Shown here: one piece after another, positions 1 to 8,293 of the stretch | Position numbering within the stretch: position 1 is the stretch's first letter | How the letters are laid out: each line of letters opens with the position of its first letter | Source: Nitrospira moscoviensis | Lineage (GTDB): Bacteria; Nitrospirota; Nitrospiria; Nitrospirales; Nitrospiraceae | NCBI RefSeq assembly: GCF_001273775.1 | Contig: NZ_CP011801.1 | Location: 4,070,001 to 4,134,000, forward strand | Reading direction: 5' to 3' | DNA length: 64,000 bases | The notes under the pieces: model-generated | Told to the model about the DNA's origin: nothing | Database searches by the model: none | Seen by the model: only the letters and a program-made list of their open reading frames with translations | Made by a program: the position numbers and the translations under genes

Positions 1-2
1 GG

Positions 3-806
3 GTGCAGGCACTCTTCGGCAAGCCGGCGCATTGCGATCTGAACCCCGATGAAGTCGTCGCCCTGGGCGCGGCCGTGCAGGCCGACATCTTGAGCGGCGG
101 CACCACCGATATGCTGCTGCTCGACGTCACGCCGCTCTCGCTGGGGATCGAGACCATGGGCGGCGTCATGAGCAGCCTGATCCGGCGCAATACGACCATC
201 CCGGCCAGCGCCAAGGAAATGTTCACGACCTATGTGGACGGCCAGACCGGCGTGGACATCCACATTCTGCAAGGTGAGCGCGAGTTGGTGAAGGACAACC
301 GCAGCCTGGCGCGGTTCCGCCTGAAGGTGCCGCCGCTGCCGGCCGGCGTGCCGCGGATCGAGGTGACCTTCCTGATCGACGCCAACGGCATTTTGAACGT
401 CGCGGCGCGTGACGTGCGGACCGGCGAAACCCAATCGATCGCCGTCAAGCCGTCGTATGGTTTGAGTGACGAAGAAGTCGAGCGGATGATCGGGGAATCG
501 TACAAGTTCGCCGCGGACGACCTGAAGGCGAGGCAGCTGATCGAAGCCCGAACGGAAGCGGACGCCATCCTGCATGCGACGGACAAGGCCCTGGAGCGGG
601 GCAGCCATCTGGTCACAGAGGATGAAGTGCGAACGATCCGCGCGGCGGCGGACGCGCTCCGGCGCGCCAAGGCCGGAGAGGATCATAAGGCCATCAGGTC
701 CCAGATCGCCGAGCTGGAAACAGTGACGCACCATCTCGCCGAAGTGTTAATGGACACGTCGCTCAAGGAAGCGCTGGAGAACAAAAAGCTGTCGGAAATC
801 GGCTGA
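3..806 (+). CDS. hscA: Fe-S assembly chaperone HscA, C-terminal part (5' end outside window)
   Basis: This is the last 267 residues of an Hsp70-type ATPase of about 620 aa; the gene enters from the left edge, so its true start is not here. The first ~40 residues end the nucleotide-binding domain, followed by the linker and substrate-binding beta-sandwich (DVTPLSLGIETMGG near residue 40, LQGERELVKDNRSLARF near 88-105) and a short helical lid. The sandwich sequence (FTTYVDGQTGVDIHILQGEREL) resembles HscA more than DnaK, and the C-terminus lacks DnaK's long disordered tail. HscA works with HscB to release the 2Fe-2S cluster from the IscU scaffold in the cytoplasm. The IscX gene 27 nt downstream supports the assignment, since iscX commonly ends isc-hsc operons. 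Only the 3' end is visible, so DnaK-family alternatives are excluded by inference. Confidence 0.85.
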   Translation: MQALFGKPAHCDLNPDEVVALGAAVQADILSGGTTDMLLLDVTPLSLGIETMGGVMSSLIRRNTTIPASAKEMFTTYVDGQTGVDIHILQGERELVKDNRSLARFRLKVPPLPAGVPRIEVTFLIDANGILNVAARDVRTGETQSIAVKPSYGLSDEEVERMIGESYKFAADDLKARQLIEARTEADAILHATDKALERGSHLVTEDEVRTIRAAADALRRAKAGEDHKAIRSQIAELETVTHHLAEVLMDTSLKEALENKKLSEIG

Positions 807-833
807 GAAGCCGCCGGCTGGGAGTACTTCATC

Positions 834-1046
834 ATGGATCTGAAGTGGCAGGACGCCGAAGACATCGCCATCCGGCTCGTGGAGGAACACCCGGATACCG
901 ACCCGCTCACGGTGCGCTTCACCGACATGCACGCGTGGATCGTCGCATTGCCGGATTTCAAGGACGACCCGAAAAAGTCGAACGAGAAGATTCTGGAAGC
1001 GATCCAAATGGCCTGGCACGAGGAGTATCAGGACTCGAAAGCCTGA
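834..1046 (+). CDS. iscX: Fe-S cluster assembly protein IscX
   Basis: A 70-aa acidic protein matching the IscX/YfhJ family in length and sequence (MDLKWQDAEDIAIRLVEEHP at the N-terminus, TDMHAWIVALPDF near residues 30-43). IscX binds the cysteine desulfurase IscS and can act as an iron-dependent modulator of cluster assembly. It follows hscA on the same strand and is probably cotranscribed; a GGGAG sits upstream of the ATG with a rather long spacer. It converges with the penicillin-binding protein gene, whose stop codon lies only 7 nt beyond. Confidence 0.92.
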   Translation: MDLKWQDAEDIAIRLVEEHPDTDPLTVRFTDMHAWIVALPDFKDDPKKSNEKILEAIQMAWHEEYQDSKA

Positions 1047-1052
1047 TCGGCC

Positions 1053-3455
1053 TTACAGGCTCCCTTCCCCCACCGGTTGCCCTTCGGGAATCTGATCCAG
1101 CTTGTAGAAGTCGGTCGGATCGAGCCGGCGCTGCGCCGCCTGCGTCGGTTCGCTGCCTTTCGTAAACAGCTCGACGGTTCCCTTGTCCCCCTCGCCCTCT
1201 TGGTCGGATTCCAGCAATCCGGTGGACGCATCGACTTTCACGAACGTCACGCCGTCGGGGATTTCAAACGGCACGACCGGCAGCTGCTTCAGCGCCTCTT
1301 TCATAAAGGCGAGCCAGATCGGCAGGGCGGCGCGGGCGCCGGTTTCGCTCTCCCCCAACGAGCGGCGATCGTCGAATCCGACGTACACGCCGGTCACCAG
1401 ATTCGGCGTGCCGCCGATGAACCATGCGTTGATGTAGTCGTTCGTCGTCCCCGTTTTTCCGGCGATCGGGCGATCGAGACTCTTTGCCGCCTGGCCGGTG
1501 CCCTTCTGCACGACGTCTTCCATCATATTCGTGATCAGATAGGCGGTTTCCTTCGAGATGACTTCGCGGGGCTCCGGCTCGGTCGTTTCCAGCACCTTGC
1601 CGGTGTTGTCTTGCGCGGCTTTGATGGCGAACGGCTCCGCCTTGCTGCCCTTGTTCAGAAACACGCCGTACACCGAGGTGAGCTCCATCAATCCCACCGA
1701 GGAAGAGCCGAGCCCCAACGACAGATCGGCCGGCAAAGGGCTGGTGATGCCGACGGTGCGGGAAAAGTCGATGACGTTCCGGATGCCAACTTTGTCCAGC
1801 AGCCGGACCGTCGCCAGGTTGTGCGAATGGGCCAGCGCGTCGCGCAGGCTCACCATGCCGTGAAATTTTCGGCCGTAGTTCTCCGGCTTCCAGATCTTGT
1901 CGTCTTCCTCCTGTTCATACACCACCGGTGCGTCGAGAATCTGCGTGGCCGGGCTCATGCCCTGGCTCATGGCCGTGGCATAGATCAGCGGCTTGAAGGC
2001 GGACCCGGGCTGCCGGTGCGCCTGCACCGCACGGTTGTATTCGCTCCGGGAGAAATCATAGCCGCCCACCATGGCGCGGATCGCGCCGGTGCGGGGATCG
2101 AGCGCGATCAACCCCCCCTCGACGATCGGCGTTTGCTCGAGCGTGAGCGTCAGACCTTCTTTCGTCGCCTTCTTGACCGCTACATCGATCACGTCGCCGG
2201 GTTTCAAGATCTGCTTCAGATTCGGATTGACGACGAAATCGACCGCCGGATCGGGCCCCCTCAGCTGCCGCTTGGCCCAGGCCATGTCGTCGAAGGAGAG
2301 CTTGGCGGTGACGCTTCCCACGAGGACCGCATAATGGTCTTTGCCGGCTTTCAGTACGATCCCCTCGGCAAGGTCGCCCGGCTTGAGCGTCCCATCCGTG
2401 GACGCGGCGGCCGGGGGCTGCAGCATCCCGATATCGACGGTGCGCTTGGGCCCGCGCCAGCCTTCGCGCTTGTCGAGCTCGCGCACGCCGGCGGCAAAGG
2501 CCGCTTCCGCCGCCTTTTGCATCTCCAGATTCAGCGTCGTATAGACCTGCATCCCGCCCTTGTACACCATCGTCTCGCCGTATTTCGCCACCAGCAACTG
2601 CCGGACATATTCGACGAAGTACGGCGCGAAATGCTCGCTGCCCGGCCGATGGAAGTTCAGCGCTTCCGCCGCCGCCGCCTCCCGTTCCGCCGCGGTGATG
2701 AACCCGGCTTCCTCCATGCGGGACAGGACATGCTCTTGGCGTTTCTTGGCCCGTTCGTAGGCGGTGAAGGGGGAAAACCGGCTGGGCGATTTCGGCAGGC
2801 CGGCCAGGAACGCCGATTCCGCAAGCGTCAGCGTGGTGATGTCCTTCCCGAAATAGGACTGCGCGGCCGACGCGACCCCATAGGCTCCCTGGCCGAAATA
2901 GATTTGGTTGAGATAGGTTTCAAGAATCTGCTCCTTGCTCGACACGGCTTCCATCTTGTAGGCGAGGATCAGCTCCCGAATCTTCCGATCGTAGGACCGT
3001 TCCGCCGAAAGGAAGAGTGAGCGGGCCAGCTGCTGTGTGATCGTGCTGGCGCCTTCGACCTTCCGGCCTCCGTGGCGGATGTTCGTCCACGCCGCGCGCA
3101 GGATCCCGATATAATCCAGCCCCGGATGCTCGAAGAACCGGGCGTCCTCCGTCGCGATGACCGCCTGCTTCAGCGAGTCGGGAATATCGGCGAGCGGCGT
3201 GAGAATCCGGCGCTCGATGAAAAATTGCCCGATCGGTTGCCGGTCATCCGAATACACGGTCGTGACGAGACTCGGCTGATAACTTTGCAGCAGATCGAGC
3301 GACGGCAGGTCCTGCGAAAAATGCCAGATCACGCCGGCCGCCGCCGTCACGCCGACGAGGACGAGGGCGCCGACCGTGAGCAGCGTGATCTGCCACCACC
3401 GCCATCGGCGGCGGGCCGGCTGTTGAATCTCGATAAAGCGATCGTCGCCTGGCAT
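1053..3455 (-). CDS. mrcA: Class A penicillin-binding protein 1A (bifunctional transglycosylase/transpeptidase)
   Basis: An 800-aa peptidoglycan synthase. A short cytoplasmic Arg/Trp-rich tail leads into one transmembrane helix (about residues 22-45). The GT51 glycosyltransferase domain follows with the catalytic Glu in ATEDARFFEH (E103) and ASTITQQLAR near 137-145. A PCB_OB-type insert lies around residues 360-440. The transpeptidase domain has all three motifs: SAFK (S485 nucleophile), SHN (544-546) and KTGT (667-670). It polymerises and cross-links murein at the outer face of the inner membrane. The length is normal for PBP1A and the ORF is intact. It is transcribed alone and converges with iscX. 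An AGGAG about 10 nt before the ATG is a plausible ribosome site. Confidence 0.95.
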   Translation of the reverse strand: MPGDDRFIEIQQPARRRWRWWQITLLTVGALVLVGVTAAAGVIWHFSQDLPSLDLLQSYQPSLVTTVYSDDRQPIGQFFIERRILTPLADIPDSLKQAVIATEDARFFEHPGLDYIGILRAAWTNIRHGGRKVEGASTITQQLARSLFLSAERSYDRKIRELILAYKMEAVSSKEQILETYLNQIYFGQGAYGVASAAQSYFGKDITTLTLAESAFLAGLPKSPSRFSPFTAYERAKKRQEHVLSRMEEAGFITAAEREAAAAEALNFHRPGSEHFAPYFVEYVRQLLVAKYGETMVYKGGMQVYTTLNLEMQKAAEAAFAAGVRELDKREGWRGPKRTVDIGMLQPPAAASTDGTLKPGDLAEGIVLKAGKDHYAVLVGSVTAKLSFDDMAWAKRQLRGPDPAVDFVVNPNLKQILKPGDVIDVAVKKATKEGLTLTLEQTPIVEGGLIALDPRTGAIRAMVGGYDFSRSEYNRAVQAHRQPGSAFKPLIYATAMSQGMSPATQILDAPVVYEQEEDDKIWKPENYGRKFHGMVSLRDALAHSHNLATVRLLDKVGIRNVIDFSRTVGITSPLPADLSLGLGSSSVGLMELTSVYGVFLNKGSKAEPFAIKAAQDNTGKVLETTEPEPREVISKETAYLITNMMEDVVQKGTGQAAKSLDRPIAGKTGTTNDYINAWFIGGTPNLVTGVYVGFDDRRSLGESETGARAALPIWLAFMKEALKQLPVVPFEIPDGVTFVKVDASTGLLESDQEGEGDKGTVELFTKGSEPTQAAQRRLDPTDFYKLDQIPEGQPVGEGSL

Positions 3456-3580
3456 CCGAGCGGGGCTCCTGTGTGGAAAGAAAGTGGTCGCGAGGGCGGC
3501 GGACTCACCTTACAACGCAACCCCCCAAAACTCAAGCATCCCGCCGCCTCGCCGAGCGACGCGGCGGCGCCCCTGCGCGC

Positions 3581-3609
3581 TTGTACGCGCGACCGCTTTT
3601 CGGTATACT
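3581..3609 (+). promoter_or_regulatory. Sigma-70-type promoter of typA
   Basis: A -35 box TTGTAC at 3581-3586 is separated by exactly 17 nt from a -10 box TATACT at 3604-3609, close to the vegetative consensus. It points at typA, whose ATG is at 3667, giving a leader of about 50 nt. It lies in the 211-nt gap between the divergent mrcA and typA genes. Confidence 0.65.
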
Positions 3610-3616
3610 CCCTTCC

Positions 3617-3646
3617 GACGCCGGCAGTTCGAGGCGTCTTTTTTTT
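3617..3646 (+). terminator. Hairpin plus T-tract at the very start of the typA leader
   Basis: GACGCC (3617-3622) pairs with GGCGTC (3633-3638) over a 10-nt loop and is followed by eight Ts (3639-3646), the form of an intrinsic terminator on the plus strand. No plus-strand gene ends upstream. The predicted typA transcription start (about 3616) falls at the foot of the stem, so this could be a premature terminator/attenuator or a 5'-protective stem-loop. Which one cannot be told from sequence. Confidence 0.5.
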
Positions 3647-3666
3647 CGCCGAGAGAAAGCCACGAC

Positions 3667-5523
3667 ATGTCTCACGTACACGCGCCACACGACCGCCGGA
3701 CCGATATCCGGAACATCGCCATCATCGCCCACGTGGACCATGGGAAGACGACGCTCGTCGACGCGGTCCTGCGGCAGACGCACGTCCATCGGAAGATCGA
3801 CGACATGGGCGAGCGCATCATGGATTCCATGGACCAGGAGCGGGAGCGGGGCATCACGATCCGGGCCAAGAACGCCAGCGTCACGTACAAGGGCGTCAAG
3901 ATCAACATCGTCGATACGCCGGGCCACGCCGATTTCGGCGGCGAAGTCGAACGCACCCTCCGCATGGTGGACGGCGTGCTGATCCTGGTCGATGCGAAAG
4001 AAGGGCCGATGCCGCAGACGACCTTCGTGCTGCGGAAAGCCTTGGCGCTCGGGCACAAGGCTATCGTGGTCGTCAACAAGATCGATCGTCCGGATGCGGT
4101 CATCGACGATGTGGTCAACCGCACGTTCGACCTGTTCGTGCATCTCGGCGCCACCGACGAGCAGCTCGACTTCCCGATCGTCTACACCTCCGCCATCAAG
4201 GGCCAGGCAACGCTCGACGTGAACAAACCCGGCACCGACATTACGCCGTTGCTCGACACGGTGCTGGAGAACATTCCCGCCCCGGTCATCAACGCCGACG
4301 CCCCGCTGCAGATTCTGGTGCTGGCGCTCATCCAAGATCCCTACAAGGGCAAGATGGGCATCGGGAAGATCCAATCGGGCTCGATCGCCCGGCGGCAGAA
4401 CGTGATCGTCATCGGGAAGGATGGCGTCCAGACGCCCGGGAAAGTGTCCGATCTGGCCGTCTATTCCGGGCTCGAACGGGCCGACACCGAGCAGGCGGCG
4501 GCGGGAGAAATCGTCGCGGTAGCCGGACTCGACGACGTGAGCATCGGCGATACGATCGCCGACGCGGAACGGCCGATCGCGCTGCCCCGCGTGGCGATCG
4601 ACGAGCCGACCGTGCAGATGACCTTCTCGGTGAACAACAGCCCCTTCGCCGGACGGGAAGGCAAGTACCTCACCTCCCGCCACCTCCGGGACCGCCTCTT
4701 CAAGGAACTGGAAACGAACGTCTCGTTGCGCGTGCACGAGACCGACAGCGCCGATCGCTTTCTCGTCGCCGGCCGCGGCGAGCTGCATCTTGCCGTCTTG
4801 ATCGAGCAGATGCGGCGGGAAGGCTACGAGCTACAAGTGTCCCAACCGGAAGTCATCCTGCACCGCGAGGGGGACCGGGTCACCGAGCCGTATGAAGAGC
4901 TGACCATCCAAGTGCCGGACATGTATCAAGGGGCCGTGATCGAGGAAGTCGGCAAGCGGCGCGGCGAGATGCGGCATATGAAGCTGGTCCACAGCGACGC
5001 GGGGCCGAGCGACATGCACCTTGAATATCACATTCCCACGCGCGGGATCATGGGATTGAAAAATGTCCTGCTCGCCAAAACGCGCGGGACGGTGATCATG
5101 CATCACGTGTTCAAAGCCTACGAACCGGCGAACGAGCAGGATTTGGTGGTCGCCCCGCACGGCTCGCTCTGCGCGTTCGAAGACGGGACCAGCACGGCCT
5201 ACGCGCTGTTCATGACCCAGGAGCGCGGCACGCTCTTCATCGGCCCCGGCGTCGAGGTCTATCGGGGCATGGTGGTGGGCGAAAACAATCGGGACGAAGA
5301 TCTCGACGTGAACGTGTGCAAAGAAAAACACCTGAGCAACATGCGGGCCTCCGGCTCGGACGAAGCGCTCATCCTCACGCCGCCCAAGGAGATGTCCTTG
5401 GAATTCGCCCTGGAATATATCGGCCCCGACGAGTTGGTCGAAATCACGCCGCAGAACCTCCGCATCAGGAAGCGCCTGCTGAACCCCGAAGACCGCCGCA
5501 AAGCGCGGAAGGCTGCGAAGTAA
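3667..5523 (+). CDS. typA: Ribosome-associated translational GTPase TypA/BipA
   Basis: A 618-aa GTPase. G-domain motifs are AHVDHGKTT (21-29, P-loop), the RGITI switch I region (61-65), DTPGH (83-87) and NKID (137-140), followed by EF-Tu domain 2, the EF-G-like V domain (LHLEYHIPTRGIMG) and the BipA-specific C-terminal domain ending in a basic tail. TypA binds the 70S ribosome at the EF-G site and helps 50S assembly and translation at low temperature or stress. The ATG at 3667 is preferred over an upstream in-frame extension because family members begin a few residues before NIAIIAHVDHGKTT, and because the extension would run through the promoter and hairpin. Confidence 0.96.
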   Translation: MSHVHAPHDRRTDIRNIAIIAHVDHGKTTLVDAVLRQTHVHRKIDDMGERIMDSMDQERERGITIRAKNASVTYKGVKINIVDTPGHADFGGEVERTLRMVDGVLILVDAKEGPMPQTTFVLRKALALGHKAIVVVNKIDRPDAVIDDVVNRTFDLFVHLGATDEQLDFPIVYTSAIKGQATLDVNKPGTDITPLLDTVLENIPAPVINADAPLQILVLALIQDPYKGKMGIGKIQSGSIARRQNVIVIGKDGVQTPGKVSDLAVYSGLERADTEQAAAGEIVAVAGLDDVSIGDTIADAERPIALPRVAIDEPTVQMTFSVNNSPFAGREGKYLTSRHLRDRLFKELETNVSLRVHETDSADRFLVAGRGELHLAVLIEQMRREGYELQVSQPEVILHREGDRVTEPYEELTIQVPDMYQGAVIEEVGKRRGEMRHMKLVHSDAGPSDMHLEYHIPTRGIMGLKNVLLAKTRGTVIMHHVFKAYEPANEQDLVVAPHGSLCAFEDGTSTAYALFMTQERGTLFIGPGVEVYRGMVVGENNRDEDLDVNVCKEKHLSNMRASGSDEALILTPPKEMSLEFALEYIGPDELVEITPQNLRIRKRLLNPEDRRKARKAAK

Positions 5524-5581
5524 TCCCGAGAGCGGTAAGCGGTAAGGGGTGAGGCCGCAGCCCCGGAGCCCACAGGTTTCG

Positions 5582-6331
5582 ATGCGCATCAGAAAGAAAA
5601 CCCCCAAGCCGTCGGCCAAACGCCCGCCGCTGTACTTCGTCGGCTATCGGGGCGCCGCTCCCGCCACCGAAGAATTGAAGCTGTGGTACGAGCGCGAGTA
5701 CGGCGGGCCGTTGTCCGTTCGCCATGAAGAAGGCTCGCCGGAATCCTGGCAGGCGACGCACGGTCCGTGGTCCGCGCATGTCGTCATGCCGCTGCCGATG
5801 ACGCATGTGGCGGATGTCATGAAACAATTGGCCTGGGAACATGAGCGGATGGGCGCCGTCGCCCCGTCCCTCGCCGCCCCGAGGGACATGCCGGACACGG
5901 TCCTCTTCGCCGCGCGCGTGGCTCGCGGGCTCACGCTCCTGACGCAAGGCACCGCCTACGACGTGACGACGCAGGCCTATGTGAATCCATCGGACTGGAA
6001 GGACCGACCGATGACGGCTTTTATGGCGGACGATCATATGACTGTCACGCACGACGACTCGGCTCGGCCCGACCACGTCTGGTCCTATTCGCTGGGACTC
6101 ACCAAGTTCGGCTTGGATGAGATCGAGGTCTTTCAGCGGAAGGGGCTTCCCGAGAGTACGGCCAAGGAATTGCTGGTGGAGTCGGCCACCGAACTGCTGC
6201 GCATGGGACAGTCGCCGAAAGTCGGCAGCGCGTTCCATCTGCCGTTGCTCGGCCGCACCGTTCGCGTCGTGAATTATCGCACGGCCGCCCCGGCCGGCCG
6301 GATGCTCGGCTTCCGCGAATTGCAGGGATAG
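5582..6331 (+). CDS. Conserved hypothetical protein, 249 aa
   Basis: I do not recognise this protein with confidence. It starts with a basic stretch (MRIRKKTPKPSAKRPP) and then looks like a compact cytosolic alpha/beta fold with no signal peptide or membrane segment. The arrangement of a central WSAHVVMPLP strand and a C-terminal GLTKFGLDEIEVFQRKGLP segment faintly recalls DUF4261-type proteins, but this is only a resemblance. The gene lies 58 nt after typA on the same strand and could be read through from it. The start is uncertain: ATG 5582 has no clear ribosome site and a GTG at 5549 is possible. Confidence 0.6.
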   Translation: MRIRKKTPKPSAKRPPLYFVGYRGAAPATEELKLWYEREYGGPLSVRHEEGSPESWQATHGPWSAHVVMPLPMTHVADVMKQLAWEHERMGAVAPSLAAPRDMPDTVLFAARVARGLTLLTQGTAYDVTTQAYVNPSDWKDRPMTAFMADDHMTVTHDDSARPDHVWSYSLGLTKFGLDEIEVFQRKGLPESTAKELLVESATELLRMGQSPKVGSAFHLPLLGRTVRVVNYRTAAPAGRMLGFRELQG

Positions 6332-6335
6332 CAGG

Positions 6336-8258
6336 CTAGTCGTCAAAATCAGCCCTGACGGTGCGGTTTCGATCCATCAGAACCGTACACGTCGGTCCGC
6401 CGCCGCAGCCGCTGGTGCTGCCGCCTCCCGTCACGTTCCAATCATCAAAGTCCGAACCGGGGGCTGGCGTCGCCGTCAGCGTCACGCTCGTGCCGTCGGA
6501 AAAACTGGCCGTGCAGGCGGGCCCGCAATTGATGCCGCCTGGCGAGCTGGTCACGGTGCCGGCGCCGGCGCCGCCCTTGGTCACGGTCAACGTCCGAAGA
6601 GTCGGCGCGGCAGTGAACGTAGCCGTGACGCTTTGATTGCCGCTCATCGCGACGGCGCACGGCGCCGTCCCGCTGCATCCGCCCCCACTCCACCCGGCAA
6701 AGGTCGATCCAGTAGACGGCGTGGCGGTCAGGGTCACCGACGTACCGATGGCAAACGTACCGGTATCGGAGCTGCAGCCCGCATTGCAACTGATGCCGCC
6801 CGGCGAGCTGGTCACCGTTCCGGTTCCCGTTCCGGCTTTCGTCAACGTCAGGACCGCCGTGGTCGGGGCGACTATATTAAACGTGGCCGTGACGGTTTGA
6901 TTCGCATTCATCGTGACGCTACAGGTTCCCGTCCCGCCGCAGCCGCCGCCGCTCCAGCCGGCAAAGGTCGATCCGGCGGCCGGCGCGGCCGTCAATGTGA
7001 CGGTCGTGCCGGCGGGATAGGTTTCGCTGCAGTCGCCGCCGCAATTGATGCCGGCTGGCGAGCTCGTCACCGTCCCACTGCCCGCCCCTGCTTTGCCGAC
7101 CGTGAGCGTCGCCGTGCTCGGGGGAGCCGGGTTGAACGTCGCAGTGACGGTTTGAGGGCCGTTCATGGTCACAGTGCAAGTGTTCCCTGACGCTCCGCTG
7201 CATGCGCCACCCCAACTACCGAAGACGAAGCCCGCCGCCGGGGCGGCTGTGAGGGTGACGCTGCTGCCGGTTGTGAACCCGGCGCTGCAGGTACTGCCGC
7301 AGCTGATTCCAGCCGGAGCACTTGTGACGGTCCCATTCCCCGTTCTTGTCACGGTGAGGACCGCGGTTGAAGGCGCGGCGTTGAACGTGGCGATGACATT
7401 AAGATTGGCGTTCATCGTGACCGCGCAGGTCGCCCCTGAGGTCCCGCTGCAGGCGCCGCCCCAGCCGGCGAACGTCGCGCCGCCTGTCGGCGCCGCCGTC
7501 AAGGTCACAGTGGTGCCCTGAGAGAAACTGGCCGAACAGGCCGTCGGACAACTGATTCCGCCGGGACTGCTGGTCACGGTGCCGGGCCCCGTGACACTCA
7601 CCGTCAACACCGCAGTGTTCGGTGCGGCGGTGAATGTCGCGGTGATCGTCGCCGTCTCATCGACGACGCAGGAACCGGTCCCGCTGCAGCCGCCGCCGCT
7701 CCAGCCGGCGAAGGTCGAGCCGGGAGCCGCGCTCGCCGTGAACGTCGCCGGCGTGTCATGGTCGAAGTCGAGGCAATTGGCGCCGCAGGGGAAGCCGGGC
7801 GGCGAGGAGGTGACCGTGCCGTTGCCGTTCCGATTGACGGTCACGCGGAACGGGAGGAAGACCGTGATCGGAATGGGTTGTGATGAAGGCAACGTCACGC
7901 TTGCGCTGCCCGAAAACAACAAGCTGTTGCCGCTGTTGAAGGCCCGCACGCGGACCGTTCGGTTGTCGCCCAAAGGCGCATTGACCGTGAGTGGAATTTC
8001 TTGTCCCGAGGATAGATTCGACACCGGCACGGAGTTCGTTTGCGTGGCGATGTCGGGACCGGATATCTCGATCTCGACTCTGGCGACTTGAGGGACCAGC
8101 GAGGCTATTCCCGCCTGGCCAGCCACCAAACTCAGCTGCGTCGGCGTCGTATTCCCTCCCGTGGTACCCTCTCCTCCCGGTCCGCAGCCGGCCAGCGACA
8201 GCAGGAGCAGCACGACCACAACGACAATGAGCGCCACCCCGTTGTGCGCGTCAGCCAT
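6336..8258 (-). CDS. Lipoprotein with six tandem Cys-containing InlB-B-like repeats
   Basis: A 640-aa predicted lipoprotein. The N-terminus (MADAHNGVALIVVVVVLLLLSLAGC) has a hydrophobic signal and lipobox LAGC, so the mature protein should be lipidated. After a ~130-residue domain come six tandem repeats of about 80-88 residues, each with GTVTSSPxGI-C...C, TVTLTA.P, F.GW.GG-C...C and VTATF signatures, the pattern of the divergent InlB B-repeat / bacterial repeat domain. Each repeat keeps four cysteines, compatible with two disulfides. The protein ends on the last strand of repeat six. The ATG at 8258 is chosen because it immediately precedes the signal sequence and has AGGGTGA upstream. It is the last gene of a three-gene minus-strand operon with FecR and an outer-membrane barrel protein. 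A surface adhesin or scaffold role is inferred. Confidence 0.8.
   Translation of the reverse strand: MADAHNGVALIVVVVVLLLLSLAGCGPGGEGTTGGNTTPTQLSLVAGQAGIASLVPQVARVEIEISGPDIATQTNSVPVSNLSSGQEIPLTVNAPLGDNRTVRVRAFNSGNSLLFSGSASVTLPSSQPIPITVFLPFRVTVNRNGNGTVTSSPPGFPCGANCLDFDHDTPATFTASAAPGSTFAGWSGGGCSGTGSCVVDETATITATFTAAPNTAVLTVSVTGPGTVTSSPGGISCPTACSASFSQGTTVTLTAAPTGGATFAGWGGACSGTSGATCAVTMNANLNVIATFNAAPSTAVLTVTRTGNGTVTSAPAGISCGSTCSAGFTTGSSVTLTAAPAAGFVFGSWGGACSGASGNTCTVTMNGPQTVTATFNPAPPSTATLTVGKAGAGSGTVTSSPAGINCGGDCSETYPAGTTVTLTAAPAAGSTFAGWSGGGCGGTGTCSVTMNANQTVTATFNIVAPTTAVLTLTKAGTGTGTVTSSPGGISCNAGCSSDTGTFAIGTSVTLTATPSTGSTFAGWSGGGCSGTAPCAVAMSGNQSVTATFTAAPTLRTLTVTKGGAGAGTVTSSPGGINCGPACTASFSDGTSVTLTATPAPGSDFDDWNVTGGGSTSGCGGGPTCTVLMDRNRTVRADFDD
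6340..7860 (-). repeat. DNA tandem repeats of about 250 bp encoding the lipoprotein domains
   Basis: Six imperfect coding repeats of roughly 240-265 bp run through the 3' three quarters of the lipoprotein gene, recognisable by recurring blocks for the GTVTSSP, VTLTA and ATF signatures. The repeats differ at many synonymous and non-synonymous sites, so they are old rather than freshly copied, though repeat number could still vary by recombination. Confidence 0.7.
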
Positions 8259-8293
8259 TACGTCACCCTGTGATCGCTCGTATCGACCGTTCT

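Noticed and set aside
3..806. Assignment as DnaK
   Set aside because: The substrate-binding sequence and the adjacent iscX point to HscA, and DnaK's C-terminal disordered tail is absent.
1077..3020. 647-codon plus-strand frame opposite the penicillin-binding protein gene
   Set aside because: It is antisense to a complete PBP1A with all catalytic motifs and has an implausible Arg/Gly/His composition.
3072..4895. Long plus-strand open frame (about 600 codons) across the mrcA start and typA
   Set aside because: It is Arg/Pro-rich with no recognisable domain and overlaps typA, whose conserved GTPase motifs are in another frame; a GC-rich shadow frame.
6340..7860. Regular repeats considered as a CRISPR array
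   Set aside because: Units are ~250 bp, in frame and code for protein domains; no short identical repeats with unique spacers occur anywhere in the window.
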